Source: Terramyces sp. JEL0728
Taxonomy: Eukaryota > Chytridiomycota > Chytridiomycetes > Rhizophydiales > Terramycetaceae
Direction of reading: 5' to 3'
Length of the DNA: 36,038 nt
NCBI GenBank assembly: GCA_027603945.1
Contig: JADIIU010000129.1
Location: forward strand, 1 to 36,038
Both the position numbers and the translations under genes were made by a program. Below are positions 21,300-31,868 of the stretch, one piece after another (the stretch's first letter is position 1; each line of letters opens with the position of its first letter). Under the pieces are notes generated by a model that made no database searches, was not told the origin of the DNA, and was given only the letters and a program-made list of their open reading frames with translations.

Positions 21300-21821
21300 C
21301 TACACAGATACTTTATTTGGCAAAAAGTAGATTTGCGGATGCTTCTCTGTCTTGAGGAAGCCTTCAAGTGATAATTCATACTCTTCCACTACCTGCCTTC
21401 TTTTGTGCTTCCTTTCCAATTGTTTTTTAAGCAATTCTTTCTGTTCCTGTTCCTTTTTAAGCAACTCCAACTCTCTTTCTTTTTGTTTCTTTAGCTCCAA
21501 TGTTTTTTCCTTTTCTTGTAATTCTTTATTCGATTCGTCTTTTTCCTGCTGTAATTTCAATGCGATTAGCTTTTCCTTTTCCATTCTTTTCAATTGCGCT
21601 TCGCTAAGGGTTGAAGTTTCCTTTTTAAACTTTGACAGAGTGCCAAGCAGCGATCCGAATAATCTTTGGTTTCTCTTTTTTTCAATTTTATTGCTATTTA
21701 CTTTTTTTTCTTCAGATTCTTTAGTTTGATTGCTGGACATATTATCAGTTTCCATATCCTGTTCCCTGGATTCGTGATTAGATTGCTGGCTGTCCATGTT
21801 TGTATCTTGCTGGCTGTCCAT
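21300..21821 (-). CDS. Pinin/SDK/memA-domain protein
   Basis: 173 aa, single exon. After a polar Gln/Ser/Glu-rich N-terminus, residues about 52-65 read RLFGSLLGTLSKFK, the signature of the pinin (PNN) domain. A long charged coiled coil (about 73-140) follows, and the end EEYELSLEGFLKTEKHPQIY matches the pinin block with its Thr-x-x-x-Pro-x-Ile-Tyr. Pinin is a nuclear splicing and exon-junction-complex-associated factor in animals. It is short compared with vertebrate pinin (about 700 aa) because the RS tail is absent, as in many protist homologues. Confidence 0.75.
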   Translation of the reverse strand: MDSQQDTNMDSQQSNHESREQDMETDNMSSNQTKESEEKKVNSNKIEKKRNQRLFGSLLGTLSKFKKETSTLSEAQLKRMEKEKLIALKLQQEKDESNKELQEKEKTLELKKQKERELELLKKEQEQKELLKKQLERKHKRRQVVEEYELSLEGFLKTEKHPQIYFLPNKVSV

Positions 21822-21979
21822 TTGATGGATTGGTATTGAATAGATCAGAAAAAATCAAATCGGGGTTTTCTGGCGCAAAAGATGTTGGGATTACTGCTTA
21901 GCCATAATATTACCTGAAACCAAGTTCTCTAACCTGGGACGAATCTAGAAAGCAGTTATGCCAAGAGCAAAGTATTTAT

Positions 21980-23077
21980 TCAGGCAACGCTTCCATTGAT
22001 CACGCAATCATAGGGATGTTGACTTTTCCCAGAACAAACCAAATCAAGAATCGCAATCAAATCCTTATTGGCATTTTCACCAATATTCTTTGATACTCTG
22101 ACTGTTGCCAATCCATGCTCGTCCATCATAACAACATTTCCTTCTTTGTGCTTCAATGCAACTGACCATACACCAACTACACCATCTTGAATGACTGGCT
22201 TGTGGTCGTTGATCTTGTAGGCAGATAAAAGACAGTAAAACAAGAGACCGGACGAAATGCACTGTCCAAGATGCGAGCCAGAGTAGGTGTACTCCAAAGT
22301 GTTCATTTCAAAAACTTTATCGTTTGACAAACTAGTAGGCTTAAACTTACCAAATAATCTCTCTTGTAGCAGGCATTCCTCATATTCTCCTCTGCTATTG
22401 CACATAGATGGTTCATTGACATACCGGGCAGTATGGTGGTTGGCAATGACTGCCGAGGGATGGAAATACGTTGCAAAAAAGATGTTCAATAGTTCAGCTA
22501 GATCATTAACAAATAAACTGATTTTGGCATTTGAAAATGGCTTGGGATGCTCAAAGTATTCACAAAATTTAGTAAGGAAACAGTATCTGAGTAAAGTAGC
22601 ACCTTTCCACTCAGAGAATGCCAGCCCAAACCCAGTCTCCTTATGGACCACATAAATTGTCCAGCTCAATTTGTAACCAGACGTGCCTAATGAATTTACA
22701 CCGACACCAGGAAAGAAGCAAAGCGCTCGGTAGAGTATTTCATATGCAGAAAATATACGTCCCATACGTAATGGCATAAAACCGAGTGGGTTTTCAGCTA
22801 CTTCAAACAGTTGCCGTTCAGCATTAAAATTCAAACATGCTGTTGAACCAGTGCGGAAATCTTCGTAGGAAAGGAATTGGAAGCATTTTGGCATCTCCAT
22901 ATCAGCAATATCCCACTTTGACTGTACTTGTTTGAACCCGCAATTGTTGATCCTCGCAAGTATCATTCCAACCACTTCAAGAGGGAGCGGAGTACATTCA
23001 AGGAGAGTTTGTTTGATCAATGGTTGGTTTAATGGCTTGATGGAAAGCGGAGAAGGAGAAACGTAACAGTAGTTCAT
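21980..23077 (-). CDS. Unknown conserved-looking protein, 365 aa
   Basis: A single exon of 365 aa starting at 23077, 21 bp from the divergent twinfilin start. I do not recognise the family. There is no signal peptide and no TM segment; it has many aromatic and Cys residues and a globular composition. Notable blocks are PLPLEVVGMILARINNCGFK near residue 30, GYKLSWTIYVVHKETGFGLA mid-protein and DGVVGVWSVALKHKEGNVVM near the end. No catalytic motif is evident. Confidence 0.7.
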   Translation of the reverse strand: MNYCYVSPSPLSIKPLNQPLIKQTLLECTPLPLEVVGMILARINNCGFKQVQSKWDIADMEMPKCFQFLSYEDFRTGSTACLNFNAERQLFEVAENPLGFMPLRMGRIFSAYEILYRALCFFPGVGVNSLGTSGYKLSWTIYVVHKETGFGLAFSEWKGATLLRYCFLTKFCEYFEHPKPFSNAKISLFVNDLAELLNIFFATYFHPSAVIANHHTARYVNEPSMCNSRGEYEECLLQERLFGKFKPTSLSNDKVFEMNTLEYTYSGSHLGQCISSGLLFYCLLSAYKINDHKPVIQDGVVGVWSVALKHKEGNVVMMDEHGLATVRVSKNIGENANKDLIAILDLVCSGKSQHPYDCVINGSVA

Positions 23078-23098
23078 TTTGCGAAAAAAAATTCAAGG

Positions 23099-24069
23099 AT
23101 GAGTGGAATTCAATCTGGAATCCAGCCAACTGAAGAATTGTTAAATATCGTAAATTCAGATACAAACATCATTCAAATTACAATTGAAAATGAAAAGCTG
23201 ATTGCAAAACAGTTGCTGAACGGCACCTTGGAGGATATCAGTAAATTACTGGACCAGATTTGCTTTGTGTTGTTCAAGGAAAAGGATTGGTATTTGTTTC
23301 AATACGTACCTGATGGCTCTTTGGTTCGGGAAAAAATGATGTACGCATCATCAAAACAAGCGCTCTTGAAAGGTAACTTTGCAGTCTTGAAGTTCTCTAT
23401 CCTTGTCTATTGATTGCATGTGTCCGTCAATCAACTCTTTAATCATATGAATAGTACTAACGAAAGGAATTGGAGAAAACAGAATCAACGAATTTGTATA
23501 CGCGTCAACTCCTGCAGAATTGACAAAAGAAGGAATTGAAAAACACATTCAAAGTCAACAGTCTAAACCATTGACAGAATCTGAAAGAGAGAAAATCAAA
23601 ATCGATTTCCAACAGGTAATAAAATTTAACAAGGCGTCCAGTGCAATCGGGACATCTTCCAGATCCACAACTACTGCTGGAATTAGCTTTCCGTTAACAC
23701 AAAAAGCAATCGATGCGCTAAAAGAAAAAATTGTACTATTAAAGATTGAAAATGAAGTAACTGATTTGTTGGCTGTTGAAGATAGTATGGAATTTGAGCA
23801 CAGGGGCCCATTCTTTTTATACAGCAGTTCACCAAAATGTACCTATTGTTAATCTAGTTTTTGCCTTTATTTCGCCGCCTGATACGCCAATTAAGAGCAG
23901 GATGTTGTACGCAGCTTCAAGACAGACAATTCTCTTGCAATTGGAAGAAATCGTTGGAAAGATTGAAAAGAAATTTGAAGGTGATTCAGTCAACGAAATT
24001 ACCTTTGAAGAGGTTGTTGTGGAGAAAGCGAAAGGGTTCAGCAGACCTGCGAGACCAGGTAGGAAATAA
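23099..24069 (+). CDS. Twinfilin (two ADF-H domains)
   Basis: Exons are 23099-23372, 23467-23784 and 23804-24069, giving 285 aa. Two ADF-H domains bind actin monomers and barbed ends. Domain 1 (about 1-135) contains WYLFQYVPDGSLVREKMMYA; domain 2 (about 165-270) contains FAFISPPDTPIKSRMLYAAS. The basic C-terminal tail FSRPARPGRK matches the twinfilin tail (KP.GPAGKR). Intron 1 is 23373-23466 (94 nt), with TACTAAC placed 6 nt before the AG. Intron 2 is 23785-23803 (19 nt, GTATGGAATTTGAGCACAG), which moves the frame from a dead end to the FYTAVHQNVPIVNLVFAF stretch. It is shorter than yeast Twf1 (332 aa). Confidence 0.85.
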
Positions 24070-24171
24070 ATGACTATTCCTGATGACGCTTATGGCTTGT
24101 AAATTATAACACGCTTGAAAATGCCGTACAGTTGAGTTACTGTGAATACAGTTAATTAGCCCTAGAATCTT

Positions 24172-26228
24172 TTATTGAAGTAATTCGTCCTCACTTTCAT
24201 TATTAAGTAAAAGCGGCTTCCTGTACCTTTCTCTGGTCTGCTTAAGCTTCTTGATTGAAGGCGTTGATTGATTTTCCTTTCTTTTTTTAATTTGTGCTGT
24301 CAGAGGATCAAAATCATTTTCATCACAAAATGTGAATAAATCAAAGTTGTCATTTACCAGTGTTTCTTCAGAGTCCTTTTGGAGACATTTCGCACCCTTT
24401 TTGTTTCGTGGACTGTTTTCTTTTTCCATTGGAAGATCAGTGAATGGACTTTCCAGTTGCTCTTCTGAATCATTTGGTGGGCTAGTATCGAAAATATTGT
24501 GTTTAATAGTGTTATATTCTTCATCTTCTGTAGCACTTTTGATCGGACTACTTGTCAAAATTATCCTGGTTTTGCGTTTAAAATTTATCACTGGACTTGG
24601 CGCTTTAAATGGGCTACTATCAACCAGCACTCTAGTTTTAACAGGAGTAAAATATGGAGTTGCAACCAAATCGTCTTTGGTTTCAGTCTGGCTTGGAGTA
24701 AATAGTTGATTGCTAACATCTAAAAGCTCGTTCAATGAAGTATACATTCTCGGCTTGGGTTTCAAAGGAGTAGATGAAATCCAAGTATCAACCAAAGGCT
24801 CAAATTTCCTACTATTAATTGAAAATACCATGGATTGTCATTTGACTGTAATTTTCTTATATAGTTTTCTATTTTTGCAATATCCAAAAGAGTGCTTTCT
24901 GATTGTCGCAGGTTGTTTGCTAAATAAACGCTCAATAACAATCCAAGCTTTTCAATATCTTTTCTTTCATTTTCACTGATTTGAATATTGTTTGTTTGGT
25001 TGATTATCGGGTTAATTTCAGTGTCACTAAATGCTGTTGTAGGAGCCAAATTCTCTGTTCTATCTGGTCCCACTTCTTGTTCAGTTGTCCTTTCCCCCAA
25101 AACCAATTGGATATACGCACATATAGAATTAATATCAGCCAATTCTAAAGTAAAGTTGGCCAAGTAGTCATAATCAATAGAAATCTTGGCCATTCTCTTC
25201 AAATTCTTTAGTTTATCCAAATCAAATGAATACAAGTAGATAATAAACGCTTCCTCCCTAGTGCTCTCAATATGAAGCGACAATTTCCTAATAAAGTTAA
25301 TAATATTTTCTTTAGAATTCTTGTATCTTTCGTCCAACTGATAATTTTCTTGCTTGTCCTGATTCAATAGGAATATCCGGTCCAAAATGACTTTGATTTC
25401 CTTTTGAAGAAATAATTGGTTCAATACAAATAAGGTATTCTCTTGTCCAACCATTTCAAACAGCTTGTAGTCTCGTCTTTTCAAGTAAATAGAAATCAGA
25501 AAATTCAGCCAATTGCCCTCGTATTGATGTTGTTTTGCCAATGATAAAATTGATTTGCTGTCCATTTTGTTCAAGTTTTTCGTCTTTAGCCAGTAGGATT
25601 TGATCAATTGAAATCCCTGGTTTACTGCTTTTCTTTCTAGACACGTCTGACCAAGAGAAAGTAGAATCGCTGGTAGTGGACAGTCTTGCACAATTACACT
25701 GGATTACCTTTTAGTTACCTAATGATTAAAAACCCTTACCTTCAATGAGAATATGCTTACCTAAATCAATATAACACGAACCTAGGATCAATATGAGATA
25801 ACCTAAGTCAACTCTGCAAATACCTATGATTAGACTACAAGCACCTTATTATGTGCTGAAAGAGGACATTCTTTTTGTAATAAATGGGAATCATTTCATA
25901 AATCTCTTCCTGGTTCAGCTCATTGTAATAATTCATAATATTGCCAACAGCAAACGAAGACAGCTGCCCAAGATCTACTGCATCATTATCCCATAATCTA
26001 TCTGCATAAGATAAATAAACCTAAAATATCCTGAAATGAATCTTTTAATCCAATCATCGACCTTCGAGACGGAGATGTGAATTTCAATTTTGCTTGTTTG
26101 GTTTTAAATGTTAAAACCAACTTCTCTCGTTCTGACGGTCTTTGTTCTACAGATGTTTTTAGTGATTTCAGCTTTGCTTTTATCTGTCGTATAGTTGTTT
26201 TGATTTTTCTACCATCAGTCTCGTCCAT
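24172..26228 (-). CDS. Unknown helical-repeat protein with S/T-P tail; contains intron array
   Basis: Exons: 26021-26228, 25839-26001, 24829-25698 and 24172-24808; 625 aa. Introns: 26002-26020 (19 nt), 25699-25838 (140 nt, the tandem array) and 24809-24828 (20 nt). All phases agree. The N-terminal about 60 residues are basic. Residues about 70-430 are a mostly helical solenoid-like region rich in Leu/Ile/Lys/Asn. The tail (about 430-625) is disordered with repeated S/T-P sites (SSTPLKP, TPSQTE, TPYFTP, SSPFKAPSP, SSPIKS) and basic patches, suggesting a nuclear CDK substrate. No confident family; a nuclear-pore or chromatin role (ELYS-like layout) is speculation. The start lies 28 bp from the divergent XPF start. 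Confidence 0.7.
25699..25838 (-). repeat. Tandem array of seven abutting intron-like GT...AG units
   Basis: On the minus strand this intron can be cut completely into units that each begin GT and end AG, with no base between them: 25824-25838 (15 nt), 25803-25823, 25782-25802, 25761-25781, 25740-25760 and 25719-25739 (five units of exactly 21 nt), then 25699-25718 (20 nt). Most units hold a YTRAY-like motif near the 3' end (CTAAT, TTGAC, TTGAT, TTGAT, TTAAT). The two units at 25761-25802 share ATATTGAT, hinting at duplication. Flanking exons join in phase 2 (RC, then FVIVQDC). Unit size equals that of the free-standing introns in this window. Confidence 0.75.
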
Positions 26229-26256
26229 AATTTTGATCCAAGTTTTCAATCCGGAA

Positions 26257-28879
26257 ATGAAACTGCTTCCATTCCACATTCAGGCATTTGAAGACCTAAT
26301 GAGCAATTCAGTCCAGGGACAGAGTGATGGCTTACTGGTAATGGCACAAGGACTACAGATTGAACGTGTCCTATTTTCAGTAATTCAAATGGGAGATAAC
26401 AAGAGTTTAATTCTGCTGCTGAATACAAGTACGACCGAATTCACTATCCTTAAGAAACATTTGAAAGAAGAATACCTGCTGGACAGCTCATTGACTTTTC
26501 CCGACTTGTTTGTAGAAATCAACAACGAAACGAGTGCGAAAGACAGGTATTTCGAACTAACAAGACAGTCGCTTTATTTGGAAGGAGGAGTGATTTCAAT
26601 TACACCGCGAATTCTTATAGTTGATTTGCTAAACAAAATCATTCCAGTTTCATTGATCTCTGGATTGCTGATAAACCACTGTGAAGATATCTCTGATACC
26701 AGCACAATTAGTTTTGTTACCAGGATGTATAGGCAGTACAACAAATTGGGGTTCATTAAGGCATTTTCGGAATCTCCAAACGTATTTGTAAATGAAATTG
26801 GCAAACTTGAAAGAATGATGAAAACGTTGCATGTTTCTAATTTGTACATCTACCCACGATTTCATCTAGTGGTAAAGCAAGATATTGAGTCGAGAGGAAA
26901 CTTGAAATTGCTGGAAATTCGGATTCCGTTCACCAAGCAAATGAAATACATCCAGACCGGACTGTTGGACTGTATGAATCAATTGCTGGGAGAACTAAAG
27001 AGGTCATATCCTCTGGATACTGAAGATTTGACGTTGGAAAATACTTTTTTCAAGTCGTTTGATTACACTATTAATTCACAGTTGGAACGATCTACCAGCA
27101 AAACCAGACAGATCATTTCAGATATCCGGACATGTAGGACGCTGTTAACTTATTTGGATTCCTATGATTCAGTTACGTTTTATACTTTTTTGGAAACTAT
27201 ACGAGAAGCAAACAAGCAAAACTCAAGTTTTAAAATTGATAATTCATGGCTGCTATTGGATCCCGCCAATGTTGTATATTCGGCAGCACAGCACCGGGTA
27301 TTTGTAAAAAAGAGCGATAAAGTCAATCAGGATTTACCAAACGGATATCAATTTAATTTGGAAGAGCAGCCGAAATGGAGAGCACTATTACAAATATTTA
27401 AAGAAATCGAAAAAGAAAGACAAGGAACAGAAAAAGGCAACAGTAATAAAATGCTCATTTGTAGTTTTGATACTAACGGATAATGCACGAACAGCCAACC
27501 AGCTACGAAAGATTTTGAAACGAACGGATAAATCCGACAAAAGTTTCTCTTCAAAGGGAATTGAAATACTATTGGAAGGATACTTGAAAAACTATTTCAA
27601 CTGGAAAGCACAAATAAAGCAGCTCAATGAAAATAGAAGCGAAAAAGAAATTGAAAAGAATGAGCCAAACAAGAGGAGAAGAGTAAGAAAGAATCTGGAC
27701 ACCTCAAAAACAGATTTTCTCCAACAATCTGCAGGACTGGCAGAGTTTTCCACTGAGCCTGTTTTGGATTTTGAAAGCGACTTGAATTCTTATATCAAAA
27801 TCGTTACAATGTCAAAGAACCATGAATATTACCAGCCTGTATCCAGTATCCTAGAATCATTTATTCCAAAGTGGATTGTTATGTATGACGCGAATGTAGA
27901 GGCTGTTCGACAAATAGAAGTAAAAACTGCTAATGCTAGTGCTATAAATCAATGTATCCTGCCTACAATATTACAGTATATTTTATGGTTTACGAAAACT
28001 CCATTCAAGAGCAGTACTACCTGACAAATCTACGAAAAGAAAAAGAAGCATTTGAAAAGCTAATCAACCTGAAGAGTGTACCTTTTATATAATTTAGAAT
28101 ATTGTTATTCCATTGGATGAACATGGACGAGTAAGTTTGGCGCAAGACTATTTCTGGAAGGAAGACTCGAGAAATGCAGGCGGGCAAGAGGAAACAAAGA
28201 AAATAATATGTGATGTGCGTGAATTCCGGTCATCTGTGCCATTGTTATTATTTGCCCGCAGAATCAAAGTTATTCCTATAACCTTGGAAGTTGGAGACTA
28301 TATTCTGTCACCCGAAATTGCTATTGAGAGAAAGAACCTTTCTGATTTGACACAGTCGTTGAAATCTGGTAGACTGTACAAGCAGTGTCACAGTATGTCT
28401 CTCAGCTATCAGAGATTCGGATTACTGGTTGAATTTCAAGATACAAAGTCGTTTAGTTTAGCAATATCCAAGAATGAATCGGACATGGATGTAACTAGAA
28501 GGTTGGTATTGCTTTGTATACATTTCCCAAAGCTATCGATACTTTGGAGTCCTAGTCCGCCCAATGTTGCCGAGTTATTTGAAGATTTGCAAGTAAAGCA
28601 GGACCCGCCAGATCCAGAACAAGCGAGATTAAAAGGGGTAGATAAGCAACAAATTGGCGTATATAATCAGACCCTCATGGTATCTTTTACTTATCCTAGG
28701 ATGTTTTATTGAACGTGCCTGGGATATCGCCAAACAATGTAAGGATTGTGATGAAGAGTGTGAAAAATTTGCAGGAATTGTCAGAGATGGGTTTGGAGGA
28801 TGCTCAGAAACTTCTTGGAGAAATGCCCGGTCGCCAGCTGTATGCATTTTTTAGAAATTCATTCAAGATGATTGAGTGA
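26257..28879 (+). CDS. XPF/Rad1 structure-specific endonuclease
   Basis: Exons: 26257-27442, 27465-27919, 27940-28077, 28098-28679 and 28700-28879; 846 aa (human XPF 916). Introns: 22, 20, 20 and 20 nt. Catalytic subunit of the XPF-ERCC1 (Rad1-Rad10) nuclease for nucleotide excision and crosslink repair. A degenerate SF2 helicase-like half (about 1-590) is followed by the nuclease motif GDYIL...IERKNLSD (Gly659-Asp660, Glu670-Arg671-Lys672, Asp676) and a C-terminal double helix-hairpin-helix (about 786-846, LLNVPGISPNNV). Each intron interrupts a conserved block that splicing restores: ILILTDNARTANQLR, RQIECYKSMYPAYNITVYFM, LKSNIVIPLDEHG and LMDVLLNVPGIS. The start at 26257 lies just upstream of the XPF N-terminal match. 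Confidence 0.94.
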
Positions 28880-28914
28880 ACCGTGTAGTGTTAACAATTT
28901 CCATAAGCAATTGT

Positions 28915-29535
28915 ATGGATAATATATTGCAAATAAAGCTCAATAAATATGTAGTTGACGGTATACCCTCTTGTGCAGCACAAGTGGAAGACGTCATAGT
29001 AAAAAGACGTGTCAGTGACTTGAAAAGTCAACCTTTAATGTCTTGTGGGAGATTGTGTAAAGGCTATCTAGTTGAATGCAAGAACCCAGCAGTAAAAGGA
29101 AGACTCTTTTGTTTTACCTGCGCGGGTCGTAAATCCAGGAACAAAAAGACAATGGCATTGGAATCCTGCGAAAAGGAATGCAAATCCTTGAAACTAAAAC
29201 TGGCAGAATTAATCCCTGAGCTAGTAGATTCAAACTTACGTTAGGAAAGATGGAAAGGTTTGGCGCAGACATTGCAATTATCTGAACGACAAGCCAGATT
29301 AGTTGAACCCGATTAACGATAGGAATTAAAACTGTTGAAAAAGCAGTACTATCCACAGGCTTATGAAGAAGATAAGAGCCTAGAAATATCTGGTGCGGCA
29401 AAAACCCTTCTTTCATTTGGAAAGAAGCCAGATACTAATGATACCTACCAAGATAATCCAGTCAAATGGGACGCCGCCTCATTGAAATTGAATACCTTGG
29501 GAATGATTAACGTCCCGCCGGCGGCTGAAGCCTAA
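28915..29535 (+). CDS. Cys-rich coiled-coil protein, unknown
   Basis: Exons are 28915-29223, 29245-29301 and 29323-29535, giving 192 aa. Both introns (29224-29244 and 29302-29322) are 21 nt, phase 0, and each carries an in-frame stop. Residues about 43-75 contain CGRLCKGYLVECKNPAVKGR followed by FCFTCAGRK, a C-x3-C-x6-C...C-x2-C arrangement that could bind zinc. A coiled coil follows (about 80-135, KECKSLKLKLAELIPELERW). It starts 35 bp after the XPF stop. No known family is recognised. Confidence 0.7.
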
Positions 29536-29572
29536 CTTATAAAATAGTGATAGAGTATTGTAATAAAATAGA

Positions 29573-31025
29573 TTAAACTTCATTCAATACAAATCTCACG
29601 CCTTGTTCTGATTGAGAAGCCAAGAGTGGAGTGACATTTTTCTGAGAAGACCAGAATTCCAGTAATCTGGATCTCGACGATTCGCCAATTACTAGGCAAA
29701 CTATAGCATCATATCCGCCAGCTACCATTATTCAAGAAAATACCTCCTGGAACACCAGCTAATAATACACCATCAATATCCTGGGACTGATCCAAGAGAA
29801 GAGTTTGCTCGTTTGGTTCAATTTGTACATCTGCCAATTCACCCATTTGCTTCAGCAATTTCCGAATTTTCTGCATTAAAAATATGTACTTTGAAAGAAA
29901 TACTAATGGATATTATTGAAGAAGTTATGCCGAATTGATCTGGGTTGGAGATCCAAGTAACAGAACGACTGTTAGAGAGTGTTTCTAAGACAGAGAAATA
30001 TTCTTTTGAGTGAGATTTCTCGATTTCTAGTAGTCTGCCAAATTGTGAAATAATGGTGTTGTTGTTCAATGAAATCTCATCCCAAATTGATTTGCTCAAC
30101 TCTGGAAAGTTCAATCTCCATTCCAACACTTTAGAAACCATTTTAGGTGTATTACTTCCACAGTGAACATCTCCCATCTGCAAAATAAATCCAGGGGGGA
30201 CCCTCATATCTGTGATTTTTGTATCCCATCTTTATGAAACAAAATATACCTCTTTTCAATTACATTCACCAACTTTTCTTTTTTTAGATCCTTATCCATA
30301 TTGATAAGTTCAGGGTTAAACCGATTGTAAATTTGACTTCCGTAAATCGCACAGCTAATATCAAATCCGCTTCCAATCTTCCCCTGCGCCAAACAGTGAC
30401 AATCTACTTTAGCTATGCAATTACATTGTGCCAATTGCTCTATGATTTGCAGCCCACCTTCCTGAACTTGGCTACCAACTACTTGTATTATATCAAATTG
30501 AACCAAAATACTGGATACTAGAGCGGCTACTAATGCCGCAGATGATCCCAAACCTGTTTTGTGAACCTGGCCGATACTAGTTCCGGTCGAATTGAAACTG
30601 GGAATTTTTTTGAGAGATTCTGCATTTACAGGTAAGCCGTTTGACTCTAAATACTCTAGTTGGGAATAGAAATCGTTATCTGCATTAACCACTACTTTTA
30701 ACGCAGTTGGTAGAAGCGTTCTTTTTGCTGAAATATATCTCATTGTGTAGGCCAATACAGTGTGCAAGAATGGGTTGTTTCCATAGGATACAAGTTTATC
30801 ACTTCCACGATCGTATTCGTATTTCCAAATCCCGTCCGTAAATTGGGGCGAATGTATTTCAAAGTAAATATTGCTAGTCTCAGAATTCATTTCTTTAATT
30901 TCAACATGAAATCGGGCATCCAATGCACATACTATTCCACTATATGCTTGATCTAATACCAAATAGCCTCCACAGACCAACACTTTGCCTGGTGCTGAAC
31001 ATGCTACTTTTCTTCCGATTGTCAT
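29573..31025 (-). CDS. ERG8: Phosphomevalonate kinase
   Basis: Exons: 30250-31025, 29890-30229, 29744-29870 and 29573-29721; 463 aa (yeast Erg8 451). A GHMP-family kinase converting mevalonate-5-phosphate to the diphosphate in the mevalonate pathway. Motifs are SAPGKVLVCGGYLVL (about 10-24), TGLGSSAALVAA (ATP loop, about 160), GSGFDISCAIYGSQ and GDVHCGSNTP; near the C-terminus is GVPGAGGYDA. Introns: 30230-30249 (20 nt), 29871-29889 (19 nt, GTACATATTTTTAATGCAG) and 29722-29743 (22 nt). The last splits and rebuilds the conserved PGAGGYDA motif exactly. Confidence 0.94.
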
Positions 31026-31157
31026 TTGAATGTGAAAAATGTAAAATACGATTTAGACTTAATTCATCATGGAATCTAGGAAACGGTTCTTGCAATTTAT
31101 CTCGCAAATGAATTCAGAAGTGTGGCCGTCAAAAGTTGTTTCTAAAAAACACGCAAG

Positions 31158-31868
31158 ATGATGTCAAAAGCACCGACGGGCAGAGTTAAACCAATTAACT
31201 CGCATGTAAGCGAATATTTCATCTTAGAAACAACTGAAAGCAAATGAAACTAATAACAAGCTGGGATATCAAATTGTTGCTCCATTAGGAAACAAAAAAC
31301 ACTTTACCTCTTTTTCAGCCATCTACTCCAAAGGGCAAATTCCATGTAGACTGCAACACGGATCTGTTAAGCACAAGCTCGTATGGACGCAAGAAGTTTC
31401 TAGTTTGGACTACAATCCCATCTTTATAACATTTTGCGATGGCTTGAGGGAAAGTCAGCATCCATTCAGATTCATTGTCGAAATTGGGTTAATTGACTTG
31501 ATTGGAAGCTCAGGAGCATATGAAAAGATACTTCCTCTAATGCCAAGCGCGATTTCCGCTCTAAGGAACGGGTTAGCTCAAAAAGAGAAGGTAGGATAAC
31601 ATCTAATTGCTAGAAACAGTTTCTGACGGCTTTGAAGGTGCTAAAAAGCTTAATCTGTCTGCTCAAGGAGGATTTCCAACAATTCCTAGGAACCCTACTC
31701 CCACCAATTGCCTCTAGGATACTTGTTCCTGACACTGATATCCGAGAAGCCGTAAGAATCAATTCATTCTAGGTTCAAGAAGTATTAATGGAAGCACAGG
31801 TAAATTGCGGCCCTCAAACTTTGGAAATCATAAGAAAAAGAGTTCCCACCTACTTGCCTCAATTGTAA
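31158..31868 (+). CDS. PACRG-like flagellar doublet-microtubule protein
   Basis: Exons: 31158-31205 (a second ATG at 31161), 31228-31590, 31614-31751 and 31773-31868; about 214 aa. Introns: 31206-31227 (22 nt), 31591-31613 (23 nt) and 31752-31772 (21 nt). PACRG is a helical-repeat protein at the inner junction of ciliary doublet microtubules. The match to the animal protein runs the full length: FTSFSAIYSKGQIPCRLQHG, LDYNPIFITFCDGLRESQHP, YEKILPLMPSAISALRNGL and KQFLTALKVLKSL, ending RKRVPTYLPQL (animal VVPTYESCL). Presence implies the organism builds a flagellum or recently did. Confidence 0.88.

Noticed and set aside
23373..23392. A 20-nt GT...AG unit at the start of the 94-nt twinfilin intron
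   Set aside because: Removing it alone leads to a stop and loses the match to the next twinfilin exon. The full 94-nt intron, with TACTAAC near its end, fits.
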